Of a DNA stretch of 64,000 nucleotides, positions 51,801-63,419 are shown in pieces. This DNA is from Glandiceps talaboti. Its lineage: Eukaryota; Hemichordata; Enteropneusta; Spengelidae. Position 1 is the stretch's first letter. Every line of letters begins with the position of its first letter. The stretch spans positions 7,891,634-7,955,633 of the forward strand of contig NC_135562.1 in NCBI RefSeq assembly GCF_964340395.1, given 5' to 3'. The notes beneath the pieces were generated by a model, which did no database searches, was not told the origin of the DNA, and worked only from the letters and a program-made list of their open reading frames with translations. The position numbers and the translations under genes are program-made.

Positions 51801-54800
51801 TTTACATTAGTAGAGCTGGCCATTACCAGTTCATTATTTCTCCACTGATATACATCATCGCTGAAGGTCAAGATGTTGAATTTATCGTCCCCTCTAAGTT
51901 CACTGAGAATTGATACCATGGCATCCTTAGTTTGGTCTAATTTTCTACCATCCATAGAACCACTGACGTCAATGATGAAAATGACATTCTTGGGGAACAC
52001 TGATAGTTGACTGGCACTTGATGGCGGTGCAAAGAAATGGACAAAGTAATCACCTATCACCTGTCAAGAGAAATTGACAAGATGGTGTACATTTATGTTA
52101 ATAGGCCATTCCAGACTGCAAACAGGAAATTGAGAACACAGTGCCCTCGCCAAAATTAGGGGTATCATCACCTCATAGTACTCTTCTGAAGAGCTTTGTC
52201 CCTTGGTATTCTGTAGAAGTGTAAATCAGGGAAGTTTTTCATACTGCTCAGACATCATCGAAAGCAGTGCTCTATGAGTAACCAAGTAAACTTTACCATG
52301 TGTACCCCCAAGGGACACACAGACAGGGAGTAGAGCGCCACCATGTTAAATTTTGAAAAGGCCTATTTAGATTGAAATCTATTCGAGTCCTAAGCTACAG
52401 CTTGGACTGATCAATGACGTAAAGGCCAATAATTCAATCCCTAGTACCCACATTAGTATTACCTTATCAATGGCGCATACAGATTCATTCATAGATTTAT
52501 TCTTCTGTTAAAACTCCACTAGCTATAACTGGGCTATCGTTTTTTCGATTCAGACAACCAAATTTATTTAACTGACAATTGTCAAAATACCAATAATTAG
52601 ACACTTTACATGTTAATTTGAGGTTGATTTCGTTCATAAGTAGTAGAGTAACAGGTTGAGGTTATCACCACATTGGTGTGCTGATTTTATGGTGTGGACC
52701 TAAACATCAATTTGATTGGATTCACTTCACCATACTATGTGTAGAGGTACATAAATACATTTACTTACAGGTGATTCAATACTGTTCAGGGTGTACGATA
52801 TTACAAGTACATTATTATATCTAATGAACAGTTTCAAAAAAATGCTCCAGTTGCAGCTAGTGCAGCTTTAAGGGTCAATTTTCTCTGTAATTCTACCAAA
52901 CAACTATTTTCTGACAGAATTACTATAATATGTAATCTCCTGTATGCATACATCAAAACACAACTGTAGATATAATACAACCCTTGCACTAGTTGTCTAG
53001 AAATACTGCTGATCAGAATGTCATTTTATCAGTGGTAGACAATTAAAACTGGCTTTGAAGGTGCCGAAAAGTCTTCTCCTTATCACACTACCAAACTAAC
53101 ATACATTGATACAAAGTAACATTGTGAGTTCATGCCATGTTGTCTAGAAATACTGCTGATCAGAACGTTGTTTTATCAGTAGCAGACAATTAAAACTGCC
53201 TTTGTAGGTGCCGAAGTCTTCTCCTTATCACACTACCAAACTAACATATTGATACAAAACAAGAGTGGCTGCCTCAGATGTAGATTCATGTGGTGTTTTT
53301 ATCAGTTTGTTTTTATCAGTGAAAGTTAGACATATTGTATATGGCAATATGATTACCTTTCACAGACATAAACAAACTGATAAGAACATAGCATGAACAT
53401 ACATCAGAGATGCCAAGGGTAATTTGTATCAATATTCCGTCATCTGCTTGATAGTGTGATGAGGAGACGACTTTTCGCCACCTTCAAAGCCAGGTTTATT
53501 GTCTACTACTGATAAAGTGACATTCTGATCAACGGCATTTCGGGACAACTGTTGCAAGGGTTGGTGTAACTAACTCACTAACTCACCAAAATTTCACCAG
53601 CATCGTAATTATGATGAACGTCATATCGCACTATAAAATTACCCATGATGCCATTCTCAGATTCTGCCATTTGTTGAGCTTCAGATGGATAGTAATAAAT
53701 ATGAGCACTCTTGTCATCGTCGCTGACTGTTACTGTTGCCATGGTGAGCTGGTTGTCATCGGATACAGCTTTCGTATCATCAGTTTGTATCTTAGGAACA
53801 ATGAGTGAATCTGTTGCCAGGCCAGCAGGTTCTATGATGTAGACATCAATCTTCAAGTCAGGGATGACCTATTGATGATACAGTAAAGTGTTTTGTATTT
53901 TTAAGTGGAGTTAACATTTGATGCACATGCACGAGAGTAGAACATACACTCTGTTTTGTATCACAGTCATATACCCATCCAAATCCATCTACATTAATGT
54001 AAATTCAATAAGTAGGTAATAAAGAAGATATAAAGTTCTGATTATATTTTCAATTTGGACCATCTAGGTATTACTTCTGTTTACATCTGTCTTTACATGA
54101 ATGTCAATTAGTCAGTGGAAATGGACTTCATACATACTGCAAACCTGTTACAGCACTGTAGCTTTGTTGTAAGAGCAGACAAATTACACGGCTGTATCAG
54201 AACAACGATGCTCAACAGCACTGTAGCATTATTGTAACAGTGTTGTAGGAACAGACAAGTTACATGGCTGTGGTATACTATATCAGAACAATAATGCTCA
54301 ATAGCACTGTAACGGCAATGTAGCATTATTGTAACAGTGTTGTAGGAACAGACAAGTTACATGGCTGTCGTATACTATACCAGAACAACGATGCTCAATA
54401 GCACTGTATCGGCACTGTAACAGTGTTGTAGGAACAGACATGTTACATGGCTGTGGTATACTATACCAGAACAACGATGCTCAATAGCACTGTAACAGTG
54501 ATGTAGCAATGTTGTAACAGCTAGTACCTTGTGTCATAGGAACAGTCCAGTTACATGGCTGTGGCAAAGTGCTGTAACATTGGTGCTCAGCAACACTGTT
54601 ACAGCACTGTAGCACTGTCGTTATGGTGTTGTAGGAACAGTCCAGTTACATGGCTGTAGGTAATCACATCACTGCTCAGCAGTGCTGTAACAGCAATGGT
54701 ACATGCCTACCAGACTTCAGTAGTGTACTTACTTGACCTGGTCTTATACTAGTTCTATGCTCATAAAAACCAAAACGTCTCTGCAACAGTTCTTCATACA

Positions 54801-57800
54801 TCAAGGTAAAGGTCACTGAACTTTGGGCAGCTACATTGACAGAGATAGTGAATGGAGTAAAACCTCGACTTGGTCTGTCAAGCAGATGACAAAGTAACAT
54901 TTAGTAATAATATGACTGAATATGGAACTTAGATTTCATCAATGGCTTTTATGTGCTTGCAATAATTTCTTTTGGAAATGAACTTTCTACTATTCCTGGA
55001 CTGAGAGAAGGATGGAACATGCATGTAACACATGATGTATGGCCAAATATGGATGCAGTCATTGGCTATTGATTTAGAAAATGACCAGTGTGGATATAAT
55101 CTTTAGCTTTAGAATATGACCAAATATCAGTGGATATGTCATTAGCTATAGACTTTGAATATGACCAAATATGGATGTAGTCATTGGATGGTAACCAAAT
55201 ATGGAATTATGCTAATGAAGACTGACATTGTAACCAATCACTGACAATACTACTTAATTAATTGAATCATAGGCTCCAGTGAATGAATAGTACTATGATA
55301 AAATATTGGCATTTCTCGATACAAATGACACAAGTTTTGATTTAGAATTCAAAAGATGCATTCATAACTCACTGTTCAGCACTAACTTGACCAGCTGTTC
55401 TACCATCCTCCTTTGCCTTATCATATTCACGCTGAGCTTGAGCTTTTTCCTTGACAATGCCGTAGTACAAAACATCACCAATTTCCCTGTCAAAAGCATC
55501 AAATTTAACATCAATCAACTTTTGAAAAGAAAAAAAAAGTCACTGGTATTTTATATTTGAAGTCCAGTCAGGCTTATTTCTGTCTTTAGTACACTTTTAT
55601 TGATTACTGCTATCAACTTAAAGGAAAAGTCCAGTCAGACTTATTTCTACCTTTAGTATACTTGTATTGATTACTGCTATCAACTTAAAGTAAAAGTCCA
55701 ATCAGACTTATTTCTGCCTTTCTGCAAGAAAAAATGTTCTATTTTCAAGGAAACAAAAAAAAACCAACGCCATATCTTACATTGAAAAATTCGACACAAA
55801 GGCTGTTTCTGGAAGTTGCATTTTAAAGATGGCTTCCTTAGATTCAGCATCAGAATTAATCATTCGACTACTGACAATGGTTTTAGAATATCTGGCTGTG
55901 ATAGATGATGACACATGTAAGCTGCTAATGTCCAATGGCTGTAAATAAAAGAAAATATCCACATGAAAATTATTTTTAGAATGTATAATGCGTAGCTATT
56001 GACAAGTAATGTTATAAATTATTGCCCAAATATCAGCTCATGAAGGTAATCCATTGGGAGTAAGGATCAACACTTTTATTTAGGTAAATGATCTTGTGAA
56101 CAAAAATTGACAAAAAATATTTTTCTCCTTAGCCCCCCCCCCCATAAAATTCTGCTTGTTCCCTTACATCGATTAGATATTGAGATGTGCTTCTTTAAAT
56201 TCGTTTTAGATGTAGATTTTTTCAGTTTTTCAATTCACTGTATTATCAAAAATTTATATGGCCCCTGAAATGAACCTAAAAATGTACATATCCCCCCCAC
56301 CCCACCCCCCCCCCCCAACCCCCCCCCCCCCCACCCCCTGGCTACACAGATTTTTATACCATACTCCCCCATACCCCTTTCTGTGGAGATGTACACAAAT
56401 AGATATCACAGGTTTGTAGCGAGAGATCTCACATTGGGCTGTAACTTATATACAAGGAACTTTGCACACTCCTGTCACATTTACATACCTATGACAGGGT
56501 TGTGTACATAGCTGTACTAGCTCAGTGGAGCCATGGGCTATACCAGCTATGAGTACAATATCCCTGTAACAGCTCTGACCGACACACTAGGGTGTAACAT
56601 ACCTAGATTTGACAGATGTGTAACTGGTATGCCAACATCAATGTAACATGGATGTTAAAAATAGCAATGCAGCATAGGTTTTTACAACATCCATGTACAA
56701 GAGTTTTTTCCCACAGCCATGTACCAGCTATGTTAGTATAGCTGTAATTAGGTATTTCCCACAGCCATGTACCAGCTATGTTAGTATAGCTGTAACAGAG
56801 GTATTTCCCACAGCCATGTTACAGCTATGTTAGTATAGCTGTAATTAGGTATTTCCCACAGCCATGTTACAGCTATGTTAGTATAGCTGTAACATAGGTA
56901 TTTCCCACAGCCATGTACCAGCTATGTTAGTATAGCTGTAACAGAGGTATTTCCCACAGCCATGTTCACAATCACCATTTCAGGGGTGAATTATCATTTT
57001 TCAAACTATATATAATATAGAATGTTTATTCACTTGTCTATTAAATTCTGTTGTTATCTTTGCAATAGACATCACTATTTTGTTGTTGCTATGGCATGGT
57101 CTTATTTTGATTAAATGGAAAATAACTTTGCTCTAAATGTCTGTTTTAACTATTACTATTTCTGTACATGTAACTTTATTACACAACTACACCTTCAGTG
57201 GGCACCCTCTAACAACAATAAGAACATTAAATTTAAAGAACAAATTTATTACTAGAGGGATGATTTTAATGCTTTACTTCAAATAGCTTATTCTAAGTCA
57301 TGAATATTCATTAATATTGATTGGTATTGACTGTTTTTATTCATTGCTTATTATTACTGCAGGCTATAGCAGGCTACAAGTCATACTGAAACAAAATGAA
57401 AAAATAAACCTATATTCTATCACTTTGAACCTAAATTTTGACATCAATTAATATGTAAGACTTTTTTCTGTGTTTCCAGTTTAAAATTGAGCTGACATGT
57501 GTTAGAAAGTTACAGAAAAATAAGAATTTTTGTCAAAAAATTTTGGTCGAAAAGTAACATAATTTTAGCGTCAGTTCATTAGTAAGTATTATTGTTATGA
57601 TTCCAGTCTAAAATGAAGTTGAAATGTAAAAAAAAAAATTCAAGGAAAAACGAAAATAGTATTTTAAAAAAAACACTGACAGCTGGAAAGTACTTTGTTA
57701 TGAAGTGATCAATTGTATTCTGATGACCTCCAGGTCAAGGCTCTTTCACTTACACCAGGTAAACAACTCATACTGTCATCAACTCAACAATATTTGTATT

Positions 57801-60800
57801 TTGTCTGGAAGTCAAAATGACGATGATTATTTTATTTTTGTTTATGCTGAACTATTTTTGTGATCACGCCCTATGAATCCCTGCAGTAATATAATTATGT
57901 GAATGAGATATATTTTCTGTTTTAAACACTTGATAGTATATCCCTATGATTAGACACCATGTAGGTGACCCTAGCTGTGAATAGGTCACATGAATATGAT
58001 TTGCATATTTAAATATATGAAATACAACATTTTGTACTTTTTTCCGATTTTCTCTCTCTTTTCATCTCCATTCACTATTCACCATTTGTACCCTAAAGAC
58101 TATGACATTATGACATGAATTATTTATCTATTGCCCCATAAAATATAAACTGTCACCTGGTAGGATGAGATAACTACATGTAGTTTATAGGTCATTTAGT
58201 CCGCATTTAGTCATTTGGTTGGAGAAAAGATAATGTATACTCAGTCACACTGGGTTCAAAGAAACACTGTACTATGGTTTTGGAACCCTGGTAAAGGAAG
58301 CACCAAGGGTAGAAATCCCCTGACACCACCACCACCACCCCCTTCCCCACCCCAAATCTAGAGCTCTGATCATGATGATTATGATAACATGTACCATATT
58401 TTTAAAACACCTGGGGAAGTGAGGTACTATTTGCCTAATTTGTAACAAATATACTGAGCAAGTACAACTGGTGGACATCTGTGCCAAGAATAATATTTGT
58501 GTATCACTTGGAATGTATCGGATTATACACATGTATTAATGTCAGTTACTTGTAATTACATGTTCTTTGTTTACTCTATGAATTGAACATCAAATTTTCA
58601 CAGTCACCTAAATATTCAATGATAAGAGAATGAGATAATTGCTGTATACGTATTTGAAGTCAATCAATCATCATGTTTGGTCTGTTTTTCCAACTTTTGT
58701 CAAAAATACACAACAACGGCACGATGCAGTGATTCAGAGATAAACAACTTGGACATAGCAAAAGAACCCAATAAGATTCACCATAGCACTGTCAGGATTT
58801 AGACTACCCCCATTCCACTATACTGTGATCAGTATTCAACCTTTACAACCTAAAGTGTAAGAGACCTGCATACTTTTTGGATTATGTTAACAAATACTAC
58901 AATGGTACAGTCTCCGTGCAGTTCCAATTGTTCATTTTTAGTATAGACTATTGTCATCTACTGTGACCAATAACAATCCCAGCCTGCTGCTGTTTATACA
59001 TGTATGCACCTGATGACCTAGTTTTTAAGTATGTGTACATCTTGTGTGTACAGGGCAGAATTATTATTTTCTGTTTTTACTGGTTGTGCTGGTGATGCCA
59101 TATTACAATGCATAGTGACTCGATTAAGTAACTACTGGTGCAATATGGTCACATGACTGGAATGGCTGTCTCTTTACGTGAATGGTATCGAGTCGTGCCA
59201 TTGCCATTTGTTTAAGATTTGAACCATTATACGGTTCCACTATTCTTTTCCTCATTGCACTATCAGCTCCCCAATTTCTATCCTAATCCAATAGCGGCCT
59301 TTGAATTGAAATCTTTAACCTCAGACTACTAAAAATTTGTTAATGGTCTGAGCTTTAACTCATTGCCAAATGACTACCCTTTTACAACTTGTAGTGCTTG
59401 CTGTATTTTATCCTAGTTAGTCTAGTTCCTGACAACCATGTTCCGATTTACACTATGTTATCTCCACCCATTACTGTGATGTGTGAGGTAACGTTGTGTA
59501 AATAGGAACACAGTTTGTCAAGAACTAGACTAGCTGCATTTATTTACAAGAACAAACTGTAAGTCGTTGCAGCACAGAAAACTTGTCCTTCCAGAATCCA
59601 GATGCAGTTTTTGATAGAGGCAGTAAAGTTAATAGAACGATTAGTGTGATATAATGTATTGTAAACCTAGAGATCTTCATGATTAGTAAATTTGCAAACT
59701 TCAGAAAATTGTGGTGACTGGTGCATTGTGTTTATTTACATGAATAAATTATAAGTCATTATTTTTTTTGCAGTGAAATCAGCAAAAATTAGTTGTCAGT
59801 GAAAATTTGCACGTGCGTGGACAGCATTTTTGTACTATCAATGTATGTACAGTGTTTATGTAAATGACTTCCAAAAATTACCATGAAAGGTATCGTACAC
59901 AACGTTATTGACATTCAACGTTTGAGCTTGAACTTGAATTTGATACATTTGTAGCGCCTGAGATACCAATACATACCTGTGGTTCTTCAACATCTCTACG
60001 AAAGATAGAACTTCCATGTTTGACGTTCTGGAAAAAAATATACAACTTGTGCAATACTGAGATTATCACATGACAATTCAAATGATTCTACATTCAATTA
60101 CAAAAATAATAAATGATATTAATACAAATGTAATTATGAAAACATGAACGAGAGAAAGGAGAAAATACTTTCTTCCGGGAAAATTCAATATTCTGAAATG
60201 GAAATATACTTTTTTTTTTTTTCAAAATTAACTGCTGCTCAGTTTCTCACCACATATCTACTTTATTTCTTGAATTTGAAAGCTGCACCAGCTGTAACTG
60301 GAATATCATTTAGTCACAACCAACAAAATATTAACTGAAATTGTTTATATAGATGTTGTTCATATTGATCCATAAGAAGTACAGGAACAGGTTGAAATCA
60401 TGCATTGGGGCACTGATTTTTGGGTGCGGACCCAAAAATTGATTTGATTTGATTTATTGTACAATATTATTATTGCCTATTGTACTGCTACACAAATGTT
60501 TTTATCAACTGGTAAGTCAATTTTGTTCACCAGGTGTACGATATTAGTCATTAGATCTAATAAAAAAAAAGAATTCAAATTACTCCATTTACAGCTCCTG
60601 TACCTTTAACATAATTATATACTGTCTAATCTTTATAACTGTGAGTCCATGCCAGTAAAATAGACTCAAAGTTAGCGAAAACTACAATATGATCGTGTGC
60701 AATGATGTTGAGAACAATAGTTTTGCTAATCATTTGACACTTTCAGCTTGACCACGCTCAATTGGTTGCTATGGATGCAATGATTCACGCGGGATCTTGT

Positions 60801-61608
60801 GAGATCTGTCACTAGACGAAAAATGGCATATTGTGCTATACAATGTGTATGGTCAATGACGTAATGAGGTAACCATGGTAAACATAAGTAGCTACTCAGT
60901 TTCTAAGTATATCATTTGTGTTTACTACCTCACCATACCTTACTTCTGTGTTTTATCAAAGTATTGATCAAATTGTGAAATTTATCTGCTATCCAAGCTC
61001 TAATATACTAAGGGGAGTGTCAACTCAGAACAAATTTACTTGTGTTAGAAATGTCAGACAAAGAGACAGACAGACAGACAGACAGCGAGACAGACATATA
61101 GAGGCAGATGCAGTCAGTCAGACAGTCAGTCAATCAGACAGGCAGGCAAGCAGACAGACAGACAGACATACAGACAGACAGACAGACAGACAGACAGACT
61201 TGGTGGAGTAAAGAGTAGTAAACTAATGAGTACACAATGTTCCTATGTTTCTATATGAACCATATAAATTCGCATTAGCCTGTGGCCACCACAATTGTTT
61301 CAAAAGACACAACAACTTTATCAAGAATCTATGGTAACTAAAAATTCACTTAAAAGTGAGTTATGATGAAAAATGTGAAGAAAATGTTTAAAGGCTTATT
61401 AATATGTACACGTATTAGAGAATCAAAATTTGCAAACATACTGGAGTCATTTTACATTGTTAACAGGTGTCGATGTGAACGAGGCTGTACTTACATGTTC
61501 ATGGTGTTTGGAATGTACGGCTACCAAGTTGATCGAAGTCACTCCTGATGTAAACACCATCATCAGAGAAAACAAGAGCATATAAACTGAAGGAGTCGAC
61601 CAATCCAT
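48390..61608 (-). CDS. ITIH-like VIT + VWA secreted protein (inter-alpha-trypsin inhibitor heavy chain family)
   Basis: Minus-strand coding exons: 61608-61495, 60027-59977, 55938-55781, 55486-55373, 54874-54733, 53868-53587, 52060-51760, 50320-49785, 48815-48390; 2124 nt, 707 aa, all phases consistent. Residues 1-30: hydrophobic signal peptide. VIT domain about 56-185, with ETAFVSNFSM, YGIVKEKAQAQREYDKAKED and FTISVNVAAQSSVTFTLMYE ELL. VWA domain from about 312, with MIDAS DVSGS (318-322), the Thr in GGTNINDGV and LTDGDPTVG. Then GFGNSLNFEFLE and RIYEDAD-like KIYEDADASLQL, and ERLWVYLTINDLLKE typical of ITIH. Vertebrate heavy chains are covalently attached to hyaluronan through a C-terminal Asp in DPHF; that motif and the following domain are absent. 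The protein ends in a hydrophobic stretch instead. Confidence 0.92.
49453..49727. mobile_element. MITE with TTAAAGGGGAA inverted ends
   Basis: In the last ITIH-like intron. Left end TTAAAGGGGAACACCA, right end TGGCTTCCCCTTTAAA. A poly-T/G run lies inside at 49497-49510. Confidence 0.8.
49785..50320 (-). CDS. ITIH-like exon 8: VWA remainder
   Basis: TNINDGVLDGISLMRRNTNV, LLILLTDGDPTVGVTNIREI, FCLGFGNSLNFEFLEAMSYE, and GGSEIVVAGKVSAGNVVGE. Large 536-nt exon ending in phase 0 at KDVN|GTAAGT. Confidence 0.96.
50957..51270. repeat. 25-bp minisatellite, about 12 copies
   Basis: Unit ATCATTAGAGCCTAGAGGGG TGGGT, with occasional insertions (CTATATAATC). Lies in the ITIH-like intron between exons 7 and 8. 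Confidence 0.93.
51350..51620. mobile_element. MITE copy, TTAAAGCTGCACTAGCTG family, ends eroded
   Basis: Shares GTACACCCT.AA.AGTATTAAA TCACC, CAAATTGATTTTAGGGTCC and the TAATTATTGGTATTT block with the 52.5-kb copy in reverse orientation. Confidence 0.7.
51760..52060 (-). CDS. ITIH-like exon 7: VWA domain, MIDAS
   Basis: VIGDYFVHFFAPPSS, then PKNVIFIIDVSGSMDGRKLD with the intact metal-ion-dependent adhesion site DxSxS. Acceptor TTGACAG, donor GAG|GTAAGT. Confidence 0.96.
52507..52872. mobile_element. MITE with TTAAAGCTGCACTAGCTG-type inverted ends, most complete copy
   Basis: Left end GTTAAAACTCCACTAGCTAT, right end GCAGCTAGTGCAGCTTTAAG, inverted with a few mismatches; about 366 bp. Confidence 0.8.
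52978..53563. mobile_element. large foldback element with about 130-bp inverted arms
   Basis: Left arm CAACCCTTGCACTAGTTGTC TAGAAATACTGCTGATCAGA ... ends in reverse complement at GGACAACTGTTGCAAGGGTTG. Part of the left arm is tandemly duplicated (53145-53255). Inner inverted repeats around ATCAGTTTGTTTTTATCAG / ATAAACAAACTGATAAG centre near 53340. Confidence 0.85.
53587..53868 (-). CDS. ITIH-like exon 6: VIT-VWA linker
   Basis: VIPDLKIDVYIIEPAGLATD ... NGIMGNFIVRYDVHHNYDAG EIL. It matches the linker before the VWA domain. Donor TTG|GTGAGT. Confidence 0.93.
54140..54690. repeat. irregular minisatellite, about 100-bp units
   Basis: Blocks GTTGTAGGAACAGACAAGTT, ACATGGCTGTGGTATACTAT and GATGCTCAATAGCACTGTA recur four to six times in the intron between exons 5 and 6. 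Confidence 0.85.
54733..54874 (-). CDS. ITIH-like exon 5: VIT domain
   Basis: PSRGFTPFTISVNVAAQSSV TFTLMYEELLQRR, a hallmark VIT segment, then EHRTSIRPGQ. Donor CAA|GTAAGT. Confidence 0.95.
55373..55486 (-). CDS. ITIH-like exon 4: VIT domain
   Basis: EIGDVLYYGIVKEKAQAQRE YDKAKEDGRTAGQVSAE, matching the G.VKEKE..K.YEKA...GKTAG motif. Donor CA|GTGAGT. Confidence 0.94.
55560..55725. repeat. 67-bp tandem duplication, about 2.5 copies
   Basis: AGTCCAGTCAGACTTATTTC TGCCTTTAGTACACTT ... GATTACTGCTATCAACTTAA repeats in the intron between exons 3 and 4, adjacent to both. Confidence 0.85.
55781..55938 (-). CDS. ITIH-like exon 3: VIT domain start
   Basis: PLDISSLHVSSSITARYSKT ... MQLPETAFVSNFSM, the opening strands of the VIT domain. 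Donor AT|GTAAGA; the split Met codon is completed by the next exon. Confidence 0.93.
56290..56338. repeat. poly-C rich run
   Basis: Several C runs broken by A; a G-quadruplex-capable stretch on the minus (transcribed) strand. Confidence 0.9.
56740..56965. repeat. about 50-bp minisatellite, 4-5 copies
   Basis: Unit GTATTTCCCACAGCCATGTA, CCAGCTATGTTAGTATAGCTG, TAACAGAG. ACAGCCATGT is the reverse complement of ACATGGCTGT in the 54-kb array. Confidence 0.9.
59977..60027 (-). CDS. ITIH-like exon 2
   Basis: 51-nt phase-0 exon: NVKHGSSIFRRDVEEPQ. Acceptor TTTCCAG, donor CAG|GTATGT. It contains an RR pair, a possible propeptide processing site. Confidence 0.8.
60276..60609. mobile_element. MITE copy, AAAGCTGCACCAGCTGTAAC end
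   Basis: In ITIH-like intron 1. Left TTTGAAAGCTGCACCAGCTG, right TACAGCTCCTGTACCTTTA. It shares the GGTGCGGACC...ATTGATTTGATT core with the copies at 48, 51 and 52 kb. Confidence 0.78.
61060..61200. repeat. (CAGA)n-rich microsatellite
   Basis: Interrupted CAGACAGA runs in ITIH-like intron 1. They produce the RQTDRQTD frame, which is not a gene. Confidence 0.93.
61495..61608 (-). CDS. ITIH-like exon 1: signal peptide
   Basis: MDWSTPSVYMLLFSLMMVFT SGVTS: short polar start, hydrophobic core, small residues before a likely cleavage near residue 23-26. Donor CAT|GTAAGT, phase 0. Confidence 0.85.
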
Positions 61609-62508
61609 GATTACAACTGGTTATAAGACCACGCTATACACTGCGAGTCTTCTGACGCTACAAACGCTTTTGTTGACACTACTGGGGACAACTTGAGGTC
61701 ATGTGTTTGGAATATAAATGAGTTCGCTTTCAGCTTTCAACAGGATGACCCAGAGATAACCCATATGGAAAAATATGCATGTACGTCGTATCTCGTAAGT
61801 GTCTATTTTTAACTACTTCCGTGTCGGACTTATATCATATCGCCCTCAACGTCCGACATTTGCAATGAACTCGTAAGAGTCTAAGACGGCATGCCAATAC
61901 ACAGACTTTACAATTTTCTGATAATTGGGAAATTGGGTAACATATGCAATAAAAAGTTTTGAGTCGTTACATCGAACAGTAAAAATGTGAAGTGAAGATG
62001 ATGACGTGTATAGCAATAACATACATGGATGGCCAATCAAAAAAAAAATAAATAATCAAGCCCTGACCGTAAGAAATCCCGGATACTTTTATTATATTTT
62101 TATATTTATCTAGATTATTCTAATTATTTCTTCTCTTTCTCTGGTAGATCAAGAGAACTTTCATATATTTATATTATTTTGCCAACAACATATCTTTATC
62201 TCATTACAAAATCGTGTATTTTTGTTATTACTGTGTTACTCGTACCTCCAAATTTGTCTTAATTTATATGTGTGTCTTGTCCATGGATTTTGATTAGTTC
62301 CTAGGGCACTATTTCAATGCCACTCACCAGAAATGTTTTTCTGTTGCCTTCAAGGACTGTGTGTGCGTGTGTGTGTGTGTGTGTGTCTGTCTGTCTGTCT
62401 GCCTGTCTGTCTGTGTGTGTGTCTGTCTGTCTGTCTGTGTGACTGTGTCTGTGTATGTGTGTGTGCGCGCGCGTGCGTGCGTGTGTGTGTGTATGTGTGG
62501 GTGTGTGG

Positions 62509-62541
<33 letters not shown>

Positions 62542-62626
62542 GGTGTGTGTGTGTGTGTGTGTGTGTGTACATGTGTGTGTGTGTGTGTACATGTGTGTGT
62601 GTGTGTGTGTACATGTGTGTGTGTGT

Positions 62627-62671
<45 letters not shown>

Positions 62672-62935
62672 CACATCATTTTCTAGTAGAATAAATTCCA
62701 GGTCAATTTCAATTGTCAATGTATTATGCCTGAAATCCAGGGTTGATTTCTTCCAATAGCAAGTCACTATTCAAATTGTACTACTATAGGTATCTGTTTA
62801 ATGCAGCCCGCCCTCACATCCCCTAATTAAAAGGGTATAAACTAAACTAATTAATTATGGATATTTATGTAAATGAAACTGACATAAACATGCAGTATGA
62901 TGATGATCCTATAAAACAAATGAACAAACAGCAAA
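61609..62935. other. intergenic: ITIH-like promoter side and ELOVL 3' flank
   Basis: The region next to 61609 should hold the ITIH-like promoter and 5' UTR. No clear TATA box stands out. The right half is dominated by simple sequence. No gene seen. Confidence 0.5.
62355..62675. repeat. (GT)n / (CTGT)n compound microsatellite
   Basis: About 320 bp of TG, CTGT and GTGC runs with ACATG spacers. The Cys/Val and His/Thr frames on both strands are artefacts. Confidence 0.95.
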
Positions 62936-62953
62936 CACACATACTGATAAACT

Positions 62954-62959
62954 TTTATT
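62954..62959 (-). terminator. candidate ELOVL6-like poly(A) signal
   Basis: AATAAA on the minus strand (context GCTAATAAAAGTTT), about 460 bp after the stop codon. Confidence 0.5.
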
Positions 62960-63119
62960 AGCAATTCATTCAAATAATGAGTGTGAGTAATATAATTAAA
63001 TGAAAATACAATAATCGCATTAATTACGTAACTATCTAGCTACCATTATACTGAATATTGTTACTACAGTGCGAACCATGTAATCCTAGCTAGCTCAGTA
63101 TTCGTAATAAATATAATTT

Positions 63120-63156
63120 TGTTTGTTTGTTTGTTTGTTTGTTTGTTTGTTTGTTT
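63120..63156. repeat. (GTTT)n microsatellite
   Basis: Nine GTTT units. Confidence 0.95.
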
Positions 63157-63419
63157 GCCTTCTGCAGCTGTTTGTGATATATTTCCGGGAGTTCCTGTGG
63201 TGAGCGGCGTGAGGCCATGATCCCATATAAACAATGTGTCCGATTTCTAGGTGAGACTTTAGATATGTCCATTATTATTAGTAGATCTGTTATAGTAATT
63301 ATAACATTGTGAAGGAAAAAATAACATACGCAGAAGTTTGCCTTCCGTAGAAAGCTAAACCTTCGATGTCAGAATAGATTCTAGTTCATTTTCTTCAAAA
63401 ATTAAATTAAAACTTGCAG

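Larger units (their letters stand above)
55939..59976. other. large ITIH-like intron 2
   Basis: 4 kb with poly-C, a minisatellite and related single copies (56490-56700). No exon recognised; the open frame at 58272-58532 lacks similarity and covers a GGT-rich run. Confidence 0.5.
62936..63419 (-). other. probable 3' UTR of the ELOVL6-like gene
   Basis: Non-coding, AT-rich, with a (GTTT)n run at 63120-63156 that gives a short NKQT-repeat frame on the minus strand. Confidence 0.45.

Noticed and set aside
62324-62767. Cys/Val- and His/Thr-repeat frames up to 147 aa
   Set aside because: Compound GT/CTGT microsatellite; no start context or splice support.
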